Source of the DNA: an uncultured Lachnospiraceae bacterium
GTDB taxonomy: Bacteria > Bacillota > Clostridia > Lachnospirales > Lachnospiraceae
Direction of reading: 5' to 3'
Assembly (NCBI GenBank): GCA_934309145.1
Contig: CAKRCW010000004.1
Location: 172,894-236,893, forward strand
Length of the DNA stretch: 64,000 nt
A model generated the notes under the pieces. That model was given only the letters and a program-made list of their open reading frames with translations, was not told where the DNA came from and searched no databases. This document shows positions 53,423 through 62,724 of the stretch, piece after piece. A program made the translations under genes and the position numbers. The first letter of the stretch is position 1, and each line of letters starts with the position of its first letter.

Positions 53423-54307
53423 ATGGAAAAGCTTAAGCTTATAGATGGACACATAAGTAAGGATTATCAGAATTCTTATATAGAAGAAATAAAATCAGAT
53501 GACAGGGTAGTACCTGTTGTAAAATACAAGATATATGAAGCTTATGATGAGGTTTTACACGGATTTTCGACAAGGCTTGGAGGAGTGAGCCTTAATCATT
53601 TGGCAAGTATGAATCTTAGCTTTTCGCGTGGTGACTGCTATGACAATGTTATTATGAATCATAAGATTTTTGCAAAGGCACTTGGGTATGACGAGAATAA
53701 ATTAGTATTTTCTGACCAGATTCATAAATGTGATATACATGTGGTTACCAAGGAGGATGCCGGAAGAGGTATAATTTCCGGCTTAGATAAGCTGACAGGC
53801 ATAGACGGACTTGTCACAAATGAAAGAGATATTCCTCTTATAACCTTTTATGCAGACTGTGTTCCACTTTTCTTTTATGATGAAGCAAGACATGTTGTTG
53901 CACTTGCACATTCAGGATGGAGAGGTACAGTCGCTAATATAGCTAAGGCTATGGTTGATAAAATGAGCGAGGTATATGGCTCAAAAAGTGAGGACATAAT
54001 ATGTGCCATAGGACCATCAATTTGTGTTAGCTGCTATGAGGTAAGCACAGACGTGGCATTAGAATTTAAAAATAGATATGATGATGCAGCTATTAATAAT
54101 ATTCTGTATTATAAGGGAAATGATAAATATCAGCTTGATTTACATCAGGCATGCAGATATAATCTGCTTGGTGCCGGAATAAAAGAAAGCCATATTGCAA
54201 TGCCTGATTACTGTACCTGCTGTAACCCTGATGTATTTTTCTCGCATAGGGCATCTCATGGCATGAGAGGAAATCTGGCTGCGGTTATAATGCTTAAAGA
54301 TAAGTAA
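53423..54307 (+). CDS. pgeF: Peptidoglycan editing factor PgeF (YfiH, multicopper-oxidase-like purine nucleoside phosphorylase family)
   Basis: 294 residues from the ATG at 53423 (GGGAG 6 bases upstream). The family's metal/substrate residues are visible: YADCVPL, AHSGWRGT and CTCCNPDVFFSHRA near the end. Members have been reported to act on purine nucleosides and to prevent mis-incorporation of serine in peptidoglycan precursors; which applies here is not visible. It lies in a run of short-spaced genes with yraN and a radical-SAM gene. Confidence 0.88.
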   Translation: MEKLKLIDGHISKDYQNSYIEEIKSDDRVVPVVKYKIYEAYDEVLHGFSTRLGGVSLNHLASMNLSFSRGDCYDNVIMNHKIFAKALGYDENKLVFSDQIHKCDIHVVTKEDAGRGIISGLDKLTGIDGLVTNERDIPLITFYADCVPLFFYDEARHVVALAHSGWRGTVANIAKAMVDKMSEVYGSKSEDIICAIGPSICVSCYEVSTDVALEFKNRYDDAAINNILYYKGNDKYQLDLHQACRYNLLGAGIKESHIAMPDYCTCCNPDVFFSHRASHGMRGNLAAVIMLKDK

Positions 54308-54324
54308 AAGAGTGAAAAATTATT

Positions 54325-55665
54325 ATGAAAAAACATGTGATAGATGGAATAGAAGATGGAAGTATAGCCGAGGAGCTTGAGATAGAGCCAGGTGATAAGC
54401 TTATTACTATAAATGGCAATGAAATAGGAGATATATTCGATTACCATTATCTTATTAATGATGAGTATCTCGAGGTACTGATTGAGAAGGCGGATGGTGA
54501 GGAATGGCTTCTTGAGGTTGAGAAGGACTATGATGAGGATTTAGGGCTCATCTTTGGCGAGTCTCTTATGGATAAATATAAGAGCTGTCATAATAAATGC
54601 GTATTTTGTTTTATTGACCAGAATCCACCGGGGATGCGAGACACTATTTATTTCAAGGATGACGATACAAGACTTTCATTTTTGCAGGGAAATTATGTAT
54701 CTTTAACCAATATGAAGGAGAAAGATATCGAGAGAATTATTGAATATAAGCTTGCACCTATCAATATATCTGTGCACACTACTAATCCTGAGCTTAGGTG
54801 TAAGATGCTTAACAACAGATTTGCCGGTAAAGTTATAAAGTATATGGATATGCTATATGAAGCAGACATACCGATGAACGGACAGGTTGTCTTATGTAAA
54901 GGCTTAAATGATGGAAAGGAATTAGAGAGAACCATAGAGGATTTGCTTAAGTACACACCTACTATGGAAAGCTTATCTATAGTTCCTGTTGGTCTTTCTA
55001 AGTATAGGGAAGGTCTTTGCCAGCTAGAGAGCTTTACCCCTGAGGATGCAATGGATGTTATAGAAATTATTGAGCGTTATCAGAAGCTTGCAGTTGAGAA
55101 AACAGGCAATCATTTTGTACATGCCAGTGATGAATGGTATATAACTGCCGGTATTCCTGTTCCTGATGAAGATAACTATGACGGATATGTACAGCTTGAG
55201 AATGGTGTTGGAATGACAAGACTTCTTATTGATGAAGTGGATGAAGCGGTGGAGGATTATTTAGCTGAGCATAATGGTATTCCATTTGCTAAAAAAGGAA
55301 AGGTTTCAACAGTAACGGGACTTCTTATATATGATACTGTCAAGGAGGTTGTAAAAAGGTTAAATGATGCCATGCCTAACGTGGAGATAGCTGTACATCC
55401 TATCAGGAATGACTTTTTTGGAGAGAAAATTACAGTGACAGGACTGCTCACAGGGAGAGATATAGTTAATCAGCTAAAGGGAGAGGATTTGGGAGATGCA
55501 CTTCTTCTTCCGTCAAATACGCTTAAGGCTGACGAGGATATATTTTTAGATGACATGACTTTAGAGGAGTTCCAAAAGGCTTTACAAGTTCCTGTGATTA
55601 TTGTACAATCAAACGGTATGAGTTTATTTAACAGTATTATTGAAATGGAGAGTAAAGATGAGTAG
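54325..55665 (+). CDS. PDZ - radical SAM - DUF512 protein
   Basis: 446 residues. An N-terminal PDZ-like segment ([21 protein letters not shown]), a radical-SAM-like CxxxCxxC in [13 protein letters not shown], and a C-terminal DUF512 region. No membrane helix. The family is widespread in Clostridia, usually next to der, as here, but its biochemical role is unknown. It overlaps der by 8 bases, so translation is coupled; a link to ribosome assembly or RNA modification is only suggested by that partner. Confidence 0.85.
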   Translation: MKKHVIDGIEDGSIAEELEIEPGDKLITINGNEIGDIFDYHYLINDEYLEVLIEKADGEEWLLEVEKDYDEDLGLIFGESLMDKYKSCHNKCVFCFIDQNPPGMRDTIYFKDDDTRLSFLQGNYVSLTNMKEKDIERIIEYKLAPINISVHTTNPELRCKMLNNRFAGKVIKYMDMLYEADIPMNGQVVLCKGLNDGKELERTIEDLLKYTPTMESLSIVPVGLSKYREGLCQLESFTPEDAMDVIEIIERYQKLAVEKTGNHFVHASDEWYITAGIPVPDEDNYDGYVQLENGVGMTRLLIDEVDEAVEDYLAEHNGIPFAKKGKVSTVTGLLIYDTVKEVVKRLNDAMPNVEIAVHPIRNDFFGEKITVTGLLTGRDIVNQLKGEDLGDALLLPSNTLKADEDIFLDDMTLEEFQKALQVPVIIVQSNGMSLFNSIIEMESKDE

Positions 55666-56980
55666 ACCAGTTGTAGCAATTGTTGGAAGACCAAATGTAG
55701 GAAAATCTACTCTGTTTAATACACTGGCTGGTGATAAGATATCAATAGTTCAGGATACACCAGGTGTTACAAGAGACAGAATATATGCAGATGTTACATG
55801 GCTTAATTATAATTTTACAATAGTTGATACGGGCGGTATTGAGCCTGAATCTAATGACGTTATTCTAAGGCAGATGCGTGAGCAGGCTGAGATTGCTATC
55901 GCAACTGCTGATGTTATTATGTTTATAACTGATGTAAGGCAGGGACTTGTTGATTCTGACAGCAAGGTCGCTGATATGCTGAGAAGGTCAGGAAAACCTA
56001 TAGTGTTGGTTGTCAATAAGGTTGACAGCTTTGAGAAGTTCATGCCTGATGTGTATGAATTTTATAACTTAGGACTCGGAGATCCTATGCCTATATCTGC
56101 CGCTTCACAGCTCGGACTTGGAGATATGCTTGACGAGGTTGTAAAGTATTTCCCTGATTCTGCGTTAGATGAGGAGATTGATGAGAGACCAAGAGTTGCC
56201 ATTATAGGTAAGCCTAATGTTGGTAAGTCATCTATAATTAATAAGCTTCTTGGTGAGGAACGTGTTATTGTATCTGATATAGCAGGTACAACTCGTGATG
56301 CTATAGATACGACTATAAAGCGTAACGGAACAGAGTATGTATTTATTGACACCGCAGGTCTTAGAAGGAAAAATAAGATTAAGGAAGAGATCGAGAGATA
56401 CAGTATTATCCGTACAGTGTCTGCTGTGGAGAGGTGCAATGTTGCAGTTCTTGTAATAGATGCAACAGAGGGTATCACAGAACAGGATACTAAGATTGCC
56501 GGTATAGCCCATGAGCGTGGAAAAGGCATGATAATTGTCGTAAATAAGTGGGATGCTGTAGAGAAAAATGACAAGACTATGAATAAATTCACTCAGGACA
56601 TAAGGCAGAAGCTTTCTTATATGCCTTATGCGGAGTTGCTTTTTGTGTCTGCGAGCACAGGACAGAGGCTTCCTAAGCTGTTTGAGACAATAGATGCGGT
56701 AATAGAGAATCACTCATTGAGAGTTGCAACAGGAGTCTTAAATGAGATTATGGCAGAGGCAGTTGCACTCAATCAGCCACCTTCAGATAAGGGTAAGAGA
56801 CTTAGACTTTACTATATTACACAGGTAGCTGTTAAGCCGCCTACATTTGTAATCTTTGTAAATGACAAGGAGCTTATGCATTTCTCATATACAAGATATA
56901 TAGAGAATAAAATCAGGGAGGCATTTGGGTTTAGGGGTACACCACTCAAATTTATAATACGGGAGAGAAAAGAAAAGTGA
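55658..56980 (+). CDS. der: Ribosome-associated GTPase Der (EngA)
   Basis: 440 residues with two GTPase domains in tandem: G1 [11 protein letters not shown] at the start and [12 protein letters not shown] near 185, with DTGGIEP and DTAGLRRK as G3 motifs and two NKxD motifs (NKVD, NKWD). A KH-like C-terminal domain follows. Needed for 50S assembly. The start at 55658 gives the standard [14 protein letters not shown]-terminus. Confidence 0.97.
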   Translation: MSRPVVAIVGRPNVGKSTLFNTLAGDKISIVQDTPGVTRDRIYADVTWLNYNFTIVDTGGIEPESNDVILRQMREQAEIAIATADVIMFITDVRQGLVDSDSKVADMLRRSGKPIVLVVNKVDSFEKFMPDVYEFYNLGLGDPMPISAASQLGLGDMLDEVVKYFPDSALDEEIDERPRVAIIGKPNVGKSSIINKLLGEERVIVSDIAGTTRDAIDTTIKRNGTEYVFIDTAGLRRKNKIKEEIERYSIIRTVSAVERCNVAVLVIDATEGITEQDTKIAGIAHERGKGMIIVVNKWDAVEKNDKTMNKFTQDIRQKLSYMPYAELLFVSASTGQRLPKLFETIDAVIENHSLRVATGVLNEIMAEAVALNQPPSDKGKRLRLYYITQVAVKPPTFVIFVNDKELMHFSYTRYIENKIREAFGFRGTPLKFIIRERKEK

Positions 56981-57645
56981 TAGTTGCAAGAATTTTATGT
57001 TTACTAGGAGGTTATGGATGCGGATTGCTACAAACCTCATACATATATGGGAGAATGAATGGTATAGATATAAGAGAGCACGGAAGTGGCAATGCAGGAA
57101 CTACCAATGCACTCCGTGTACTAGGCAAGAAGGCGGGACTTGTCGTTTTCCTTGGCGATTTATGTAAGGCTATCCTTGCTACAGTTCTTGCCAGACTTAT
57201 AATGGGACATATAGATGCTGACAATATATATATGTATATTGCATATGCGGGACTTGGAACAGTTTTGGGACATAATTTTCCTTGTTATCTCCACTTCCGT
57301 GGTGGAAAGGGAATTGCGGCAACAGCAGGGGTAATAATAGGATTTTTAGATCCGGTTATTATTTTATCATGCCTTGTTGCGTTCGTTTTGGTTGTTGCAA
57401 TTACAAGATATGTGTCCGTCGGCTCTATACTTATAGTAACTATATTTGCAGTTGAATATGGAATTTTCGCATTTCATGGAAAATATGCATTTAACATGGA
57501 TGATACAACTTCGTGGTATGCTATGCTTGAGAGTGTAATCATTGTCATCATAATGGCCGTTATGGCTATAATAAGACATCATGCTAATATTAAGCGTTTG
57601 ATTAACCATGAGGAGAATAAGCTTGGAAGCAAGAAGCAGGCTTAA
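56977..57645 (+). CDS. plsY: Glycerol-3-phosphate acyltransferase PlsY
   Basis: 222 residues, multi-pass membrane protein. The three PlsY motifs are present: [33 protein letters not shown] and a late NIKRL. It transfers acyl from acyl-phosphate to glycerol-3-phosphate, the first step of phospholipid synthesis. Starts with GTG overlapping the der stop (GTGA). The next gene makes its substrate. Confidence 0.95.
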   Translation: MIVARILCLLGGYGCGLLQTSYIYGRMNGIDIREHGSGNAGTTNALRVLGKKAGLVVFLGDLCKAILATVLARLIMGHIDADNIYMYIAYAGLGTVLGHNFPCYLHFRGGKGIAATAGVIIGFLDPVIILSCLVAFVLVVAITRYVSVGSILIVTIFAVEYGIFAFHGKYAFNMDDTTSWYAMLESVIIVIIMAVMAIIRHHANIKRLINHEENKLGSKKQA

Positions 57646-57666
57646 TATAACATTAATGGGGGTTTT

Positions 57667-58680
57667 ATGATGAAAATAGGAATACTTGGTGCAGGCAGCT
57701 GGGGTATAGCCCTTACTGCATTATTATCTTCAAATGGGCATGATGTTACAGTTTGGTCTATTGACAAGAATGAGATAGATATGCTCCTTAAATACAGGGA
57801 ACATAAGACTAAGCTTCCAGGTGTAATAATAGATGATAAGGTATTATTTACTACGGATGTCAAGGAGGCAGTTGATGGTGCAGATATGCTTGTTATGGTT
57901 GTACCATCGCCTTTTATAAGAAGTACAGCTAAGACTATAGCACCTTATGTAGTGGAAGGACAGCTTATTGTAAATGTGTCAAAGGGTATCGAGGAGAGCA
58001 CCCTGATGACTCTTACAGATGTAATTAAGGATGAGATTCCTGCAGCTAATGTTGGAGTTTTGTCGGGACCTAGCCACGCTGAGGAGGTTGGAAAGAGACT
58101 TCCTACAACTGTTGTTGTAAGTGCATATGATGAGCATACAGCCCTTCTCATACAGGATGCATTTATGACAGATTTCTTCAGAGTATATACAAGTCCTGAT
58201 ATGATTGGAATTGAGCTTGGCGGGGCACTTAAGAACGTCATAGCACTTGCTGCCGGTATAGCAGACGGACTTGGCTGTGGTGACAACACAAAGGCTGCTC
58301 TTATTACAAGAGGTATAGCTGAGATAACCAGACTTGGAGTTGCTATGGGTGGTCAGCTTGAGACATTTTCAGGTCTGTCTGGAATAGGAGATTTGATTGT
58401 TACTTGTGCATCTAAACACAGTAGAAACCGTAAGGCAGGCTTCCTTATGGGACAGGGAAAATCCTATAAAGAAGCAATGGATGAGGTTAAGATGGTAGTT
58501 GAGGGTGTATATTCTGCAAAGGCAGCATTAATGCTCTCAAGAAACTATGGAGTTGAGATGCCTATAGTTGAAATTATCAACAAGGTATTATTTGAAGATT
58601 ACAATACTACAGATGCCATGAAGGACTTGTTGACAAGAAACCGAACATCTGAATCAAAATCATTATCCTGGAATAAATGA
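57667..58680 (+). CDS. gpsA: NAD(P)-dependent glycerol-3-phosphate dehydrogenase
   Basis: 337 residues. N-terminal GILGAGSWGIALTALL nucleotide-binding motif, VSKGIEE, GPSHAEEV, the catalytic Lys in GALKNVIALAAG, and NRKAGFLMGQG. It reduces dihydroxyacetone phosphate to glycerol-3-phosphate for PlsY. Two adjacent ATGs (57667, 57670) can serve; GGGGG lies 5 bases before. The order der-plsY-gpsA-spoIVA follows the Bacillus pattern. Confidence 0.97.
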   Translation: MMKIGILGAGSWGIALTALLSSNGHDVTVWSIDKNEIDMLLKYREHKTKLPGVIIDDKVLFTTDVKEAVDGADMLVMVVPSPFIRSTAKTIAPYVVEGQLIVNVSKGIEESTLMTLTDVIKDEIPAANVGVLSGPSHAEEVGKRLPTTVVVSAYDEHTALLIQDAFMTDFFRVYTSPDMIGIELGGALKNVIALAAGIADGLGCGDNTKAALITRGIAEITRLGVAMGGQLETFSGLSGIGDLIVTCASKHSRNRKAGFLMGQGKSYKEAMDEVKMVVEGVYSAKAALMLSRNYGVEMPIVEIINKVLFEDYNTTDAMKDLLTRNRTSESKSLSWNK

Positions 58681-58695
58681 GAGAGGTGACATCGC

Positions 58696-59664
58696 GTGCA
58701 TGTTAGACGTATAACCAGGGAAGAAGTGCATAGGATGAGTAAAAGAAAAAAAATCTACAGATATACGACAATGGGAATTACAGCTTTGGCTATAGTTAGT
58801 ATAGTATGTGGAATTGGTATATATTTGAAAAATAACAAGAACGAGGATGTTCCTGTGTATGGAAGAGAGGTTACTGTTGGAACGGCCGCAGATATTGGTA
58901 TATCAGACTATGTTGCATGTCAATATAATGTAATACAGAAGAACAAAGAGGCAAAAGAGTTAGATGCTATGGAATACACAGTGCCAGACACATGTCTTTC
59001 CCCTGTTGAAAGTGTCAAGGGTGACAACTGGTATGACTCGTCCGTATATGTGAAGAGTGAAGATGGCGCAAAGCCTATGTCATATTTCAGTGACACAGTA
59101 TTCATAGGTGATTCTAGAACAGAGGCCTTAATGCTATATGCCGGAGTTCCTAATTTTAATGGTTTTTGTTATAAGGGACTTAGTGTTGATAAGCTTAAGA
59201 CAGACAATGTTGTTACAATACCGGGTGAGGATGGCAAGTACACCTGTTATGAAGCAATTGATATGACAGACTATGATAATTATTATCTGATGTTTGGAAT
59301 GAATGAGCTTGGCTGGATATATGTGGAATCATTTATAAATGATTTTAATAATCTTATAGATTATATATATGAGCATAATCCGGATGCGACTGTATATGTT
59401 GAGAGTATCTTGCCTGTATCTGCTGAAGAGTCAGAGGAGAGCGACATATATACACAGACCAGAATAACAGAGTTTAATCAGTCATTGAGACAGATGTGCG
59501 AGGATAGGAAGGATGTTGTATATCTTGATCTTGCTGCTGCAGTTACTGACAGTGATGGCTATCTCCCTGATGAGGCAAGTGTTGATGGAATACACTGTAA
59601 TGCAGATTATTGTAAGAGATTGATTCAATATATAAGGACAAACACATACAGCAAAATAAAATAA
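58696..59664 (+). CDS. Membrane-anchored SGNH/GDSL-type hydrolase
   Basis: 322 residues. A basic N-terminus and one membrane helix (about 27-49) anchor an extracytoplasmic domain. The SGNH blocks are visible: GDSRTEAL with the Ser nucleophile near residue 140, the block III MFGMNELGW with Asn, and DGIHCN with Asp-His near the C-terminus. Such enzymes deacylate glycans, lipids or peptidoglycan. The GTG at 58696 has GAGGTG 7 bases upstream; an ATG at 58735 is an alternative. Its neighbour spoIVA could suggest a role in the spore envelope, but a separate terminator/promoter lies between them. Confidence 0.8.
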   Translation: MHVRRITREEVHRMSKRKKIYRYTTMGITALAIVSIVCGIGIYLKNNKNEDVPVYGREVTVGTAADIGISDYVACQYNVIQKNKEAKELDAMEYTVPDTCLSPVESVKGDNWYDSSVYVKSEDGAKPMSYFSDTVFIGDSRTEALMLYAGVPNFNGFCYKGLSVDKLKTDNVVTIPGEDGKYTCYEAIDMTDYDNYYLMFGMNELGWIYVESFINDFNNLIDYIYEHNPDATVYVESILPVSAEESEESDIYTQTRITEFNQSLRQMCEDRKDVVYLDLAAAVTDSDGYLPDEASVDGIHCNADYCKRLIQYIRTNTYSKIK

Positions 59665-59701
59665 TAGATTATTTAGGAAAAAAATGTTTTGTTAGATGAA
59701 G

Positions 59702-59730
59702 TAATATCCCCTGACTTTATGACATATATA
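59702..59730 (+). promoter_or_regulatory. Sigma-E-like promoter of spoIVA
   Basis: TAATATC (59702-59708), 14 bases, CATATATA (59723-59730). It matches 6 of 7 and 6 of 8 positions of the Bacillus sigma-E consensus (KMATATT, CATACAHT) with the right spacer. SpoIVA is a sigma-E-controlled gene in Bacillus. Confidence 0.5.
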
Positions 59731-59768
59731 TTTATAGAGGTAATGTCATAAAGAAAGGGGCTTTTTTT
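59708..59768 (+). terminator. Terminator upstream of spoIVA, overlapping its promoter and RBS
   Basis: TTTATGACAT (59716-59725) pairs with ATGTCATAAA (59743-59752); after a 4x4 internal loop CCCC (59708-59711) pairs with GGGG (59757-59760). Seven T follow at 59762-59768, ending two bases before the spoIVA ATG. The GGGG arm is also the spoIVA ribosome binding site. Confidence 0.8.
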
Positions 59769-59770
59769 GT

Positions 59771-61231
59771 ATGGATATCTATAAAGATATAGAACAAAGA
59801 ACCAATGGTGAGATATACATAGGTGTGGTTGGCCCTGTGCGTACAGGTAAATCCACGTTTATTAAACGTTTTATGGATCTTTTGGTAATTCCTTCGATAC
59901 AGGATGATGCAAGCAGAATGAGAGCTAAGGATGAACTTCCACAATCAGCAGCTGGAAAGACAGTTATGACAACCGAACCGAAATTTATTCCACAGGAAGC
60001 TGCAAATATAATTGTCGGTGATGGTGTAAAGCTGTCATGCAGAATGATTGATTGTGTTGGATATATGGTTCAGGGGGCAGAGGGACATGAGGAGGAAGGA
60101 AAGGAGAGACTTGTAAAAACACCATGGTTTGATTATGAGATACCATTTACAAAAGCAGCTGAGATAGGAACTAAAAAGGTTATATATGACCATTCAACAG
60201 TGGGAATTGTTGTAAGCTGTGATGGAAGTATAACGGATATTGACAGAACAGCGTACATAGAGCCTGAGGCAAGAACGGTTGAGGAGTTAAAGAGTATTGG
60301 AAAACCATTTATAATGCTGTTAAATTCAAGAAAACCAGCCTCAGCAGAAACAATAGAGTTAGCAGGTGAGCTTGAAGAAAAGTATGGCATATCTGTTCTT
60401 CCTGTGAACTGTGATCAGTTAAAGAAATCTGATGTAAATAATATATTCCAGCAGCTTTTGCTTGATTTTCCGGTTACTGCGGTTAATTTTGATATCCCTA
60501 AATGGATTGAGGCAATGGACAATGGGAATAAACTTAAGGAGTATCTGATACAGGTTGCAAGGGTTACGTTTGATAAGATAAATCAGATGAAGGATATTGA
60601 ACAACTTGTGTATGAGGCAGACGATTATATAGAGAAGATAGATATGTCAGGTGTCAGTCTTGCTGATGGTAATGTCAATATCTCCATAAAGCTTTATGAC
60701 AAGTATTACTATGAAATGCTTTCAGATATGCTTGGCAGTGATATTCACAATGAGTATGATTTTATGAAGGAAATAAAGGATATGTCGGAGACGAAGAAGC
60801 AGTGTGAGAAGGTAAGTGCAGCTCTTATGCAATCCTTTAAGACAGGATATGGTTCTGTGACACCTGAGGAGTCAGAGATTAAACTTGATGCACCTGAGCT
60901 TATTCGTTCGGGAAATAAATATGGTGTAAAGATTAAGGCAGAGGCACCTTCAATTCATCTCATAAAGGCTAATATAACAACTGAGATTGCACCTATAGTC
61001 GGCTCTGAGGATCAGGCCAAGGATCTTATCAAGTATATTAACAGTGATGGCAAGACTGAGGACAGTATATGGAGTGTCAATATATTCGGAAAGACAATCA
61101 GACAGTTGGTTGAGGATGGGCTTAAGGGAAAGATTAATAAGATAAATCAGGAGAGTCAGCAGAAATTGCAGGATACAATGGAAAAGATTGTAAATGACTC
61201 AAATGGCGGTATGGTCTGCATTATAATCTGA
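59771..61231 (+). CDS. spoIVA: Stage IV sporulation protein A (spore coat ATPase)
   Basis: 486 residues, close to the 492 of Bacillus SpoIVA. The ATPase Walker A GPVRTGKST is near residue 24; a middle helical region and the C-terminal domain ending in GGMVCIII follow, as in the family. SpoIVA polymerises on the forespore surface and forms the base of the coat. RBS AAAGGGG lies 10 bases before the ATG. A sigma-E-like promoter precedes it. Its presence marks the organism as an endospore former by descent. Confidence 0.97.
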   Translation: MDIYKDIEQRTNGEIYIGVVGPVRTGKSTFIKRFMDLLVIPSIQDDASRMRAKDELPQSAAGKTVMTTEPKFIPQEAANIIVGDGVKLSCRMIDCVGYMVQGAEGHEEEGKERLVKTPWFDYEIPFTKAAEIGTKKVIYDHSTVGIVVSCDGSITDIDRTAYIEPEARTVEELKSIGKPFIMLLNSRKPASAETIELAGELEEKYGISVLPVNCDQLKKSDVNNIFQQLLLDFPVTAVNFDIPKWIEAMDNGNKLKEYLIQVARVTFDKINQMKDIEQLVYEADDYIEKIDMSGVSLADGNVNISIKLYDKYYYEMLSDMLGSDIHNEYDFMKEIKDMSETKKQCEKVSAALMQSFKTGYGSVTPEESEIKLDAPELIRSGNKYGVKIKAEAPSIHLIKANITTEIAPIVGSEDQAKDLIKYINSDGKTEDSIWSVNIFGKTIRQLVEDGLKGKINKINQESQQKLQDTMEKIVNDSNGGMVCIII

Positions 61232-61239
61232 CGATTAAT

Positions 61240-61282
61240 TGCTGTATCTGGTAATAAATGCTGGATACAGCATATTTTATTT
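61240..61282 (+). terminator. Terminator of spoIVA
   Basis: TGCTGTATC (61240-61248) pairs with GATACAGCA (61264-61272), 15-base loop, then TATTTTATTT. Confidence 0.75.
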
Positions 61283-61295
61283 GATGTGGTTTAGG

Positions 61296-61324
61296 TTGAC
61301 ATTCGCCTTGAAAAATGAAATAAT
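61296..61324 (+). promoter_or_regulatory. Possible promoter of scpA-scpB
   Basis: Consensus TTGACA (61296-61301), 17 bases, AATAAT (61319-61324) as a fair -10. Confidence 0.5.
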
Positions 61325-61368
61325 AAATCGGATAACTTGTAATATAGAAAGTATATGGTATATGACAG

Positions 61369-62127
61369 ATGGATTTAAGTACAAAACCGGAATTTAAAAT
61401 TAATGAGTTTGAAGGACCTCTTGATTTGCTGCTTCACCTCATTGAGAAGAATAAATTTAATATATTTGATATACCTATAGTGGAGATAACTGAGCAATAT
61501 CTTGAATATCTTAACCGCATGCAGGAAGAAAACTTAGACGTAATGAGTGAGTTTCTGGTTATGGCTGCGACCTTAATAAAGATAAAGGCTAAAATGCTCC
61601 TTCCTAAGGAGGAAGAGGAAGAAGAGGAGGAAGAGGACCCTCGTGCAGAGCTTGTTAAGAGATTACTTGAGTATAAGATGTATAAGTATGCATCCTATGA
61701 GCTTATGGACATGGAGCTTGATGCCGGAAAGGCATATTATAAGCCTGCAACAATACCTAAAGAGGTTCTTGAATATAAGGAAGATATAGATCCCGCCGAG
61801 GTCGTTGGAGATGTTACATTAGCTAAGCTGAGTGAGATATTTAATCAGGTAATTAAGCGGACTGTTGACAGAGTAGATCCTATCCGTAGTAAGTTTGGAA
61901 CTATTGAGAAGGAGGAGGTTCGTATCGAGGACAAGATGGACGAGATACGAGAGCAGGTGCGTGGCCTAAAGGGTATCAATTTTAAGACGCTTCTTGAAGT
62001 ACAGGCATCTAAGATTAATGTGATTGTCACATTTATGGCTATCCTTGAGCTTATGAAGGTAGGAGATATAGTGATAAGACAGGAAGAGCTGTTCGGGGAT
62101 ATAATTATTGACTCACTTGAAGGGTAG
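61369..62127 (+). CDS. scpA: Segregation and condensation protein A
   Basis: 252 residues. The kleisin-type N-terminus (FEGPLDLLLHLIEKNKFNIFDIPI) and the C-terminal winged helix are recognisable; an acidic run of consecutive Glu (about 84-91) marks the flexible middle. It bridges SMC heads in the condensin complex with ScpB, encoded 8 bases downstream. No good ribosome binding site is seen before the ATG at 61369. Confidence 0.95.
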   Translation: MDLSTKPEFKINEFEGPLDLLLHLIEKNKFNIFDIPIVEITEQYLEYLNRMQEENLDVMSEFLVMAATLIKIKAKMLLPKEEEEEEEEEDPRAELVKRLLEYKMYKYASYELMDMELDAGKAYYKPATIPKEVLEYKEDIDPAEVVGDVTLAKLSEIFNQVIKRTVDRVDPIRSKFGTIEKEEVRIEDKMDEIREQVRGLKGINFKTLLEVQASKINVIVTFMAILELMKVGDIVIRQEELFGDIIIDSLEG

Positions 62128-62135
62128 GAGGAGCT

Positions 62136-62711
62136 ATGGAGGAAAATATAATAAGAACACAGGCTGCAATAGAAGCTATATTATTTTCTGTTGGAGAGGC
62201 TATTGATATAAAGGAGCTTGCAAAGGTTTTAGAGCTTGAGGTTTCTGATTTGGATAAGATAATAGATGATATGGCAGAGAAATACAAGGATGAGGACAGA
62301 GGAATACATATTGTCAGACTTGAGAATGCAGTTCAGCTTTGCACAAAGAACAAATATTATGATATTCTTACAAAGGTAGTAAATATGCCACAGAAACATA
62401 GTCTTACAGATTCGCTTATGGAGACACTGTCCATAGTAGCATATAAACAGCCTGTTACAAGACAGGAGATAGAGGCTATCAGAGGTGTGTCATGTGTACA
62501 TGCAATAAATAAGCTTGTAGAATATAAGCTCATTGCTGAGGTAGGACGACTTGATGCTGTCGGCAGACCTATATTATTTGGAACAACAGAGGATTTTCTT
62601 AGAAGCTTTGGTGTTACATCTATGGACGAGCTTCCGGTTATAACGCCAGATAAGATAGAGGATTTCAGACAAGAGGCAATGGAAGAGGTAAATATAAAGG
62701 TGGATGTCTAA
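62136..62711 (+). CDS. scpB: Segregation and condensation protein B
   Basis: 191 residues with two winged-helix domains; AIEAILFSVGEAI, LSIVAYKQPVTRQEIEAIRG and VGRPILFGTT are typical. It binds the middle of ScpA and stabilises SMC-ScpAB. AGGAGG precedes the ATG. The stop codon lies in the loop of the shared terminator with the minus-strand gene. Confidence 0.95.
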   Translation: MEENIIRTQAAIEAILFSVGEAIDIKELAKVLELEVSDLDKIIDDMAEKYKDEDRGIHIVRLENAVQLCTKNKYYDILTKVVNMPQKHSLTDSLMETLSIVAYKQPVTRQEIEAIRGVSCVHAINKLVEYKLIAEVGRLDAVGRPILFGTTEDFLRSFGVTSMDELPVITPDKIEDFRQEAMEEVNIKVDV

Positions 62712-62724
62712 GCATCCACCTTTT
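62696..62724. terminator. Bidirectional terminator between scpB and the HD-GYP gene
   Basis: A perfect 11-bp stem (62696-62706 with 62713-62723), 6-base loop. It has T-rich sequence on the plus side and, read in reverse, on the minus side. The scpB TAA lies in the loop and the convergent gene's stop at the edge of the 3' arm. Confidence 0.85.

Noticed and set aside
59723..59742. AT-rich stretch before spoIVA as a sigma-A promoter
   Set aside because: No TTGACA-like -35 is found at proper spacing; the sigma-E pattern fits better.
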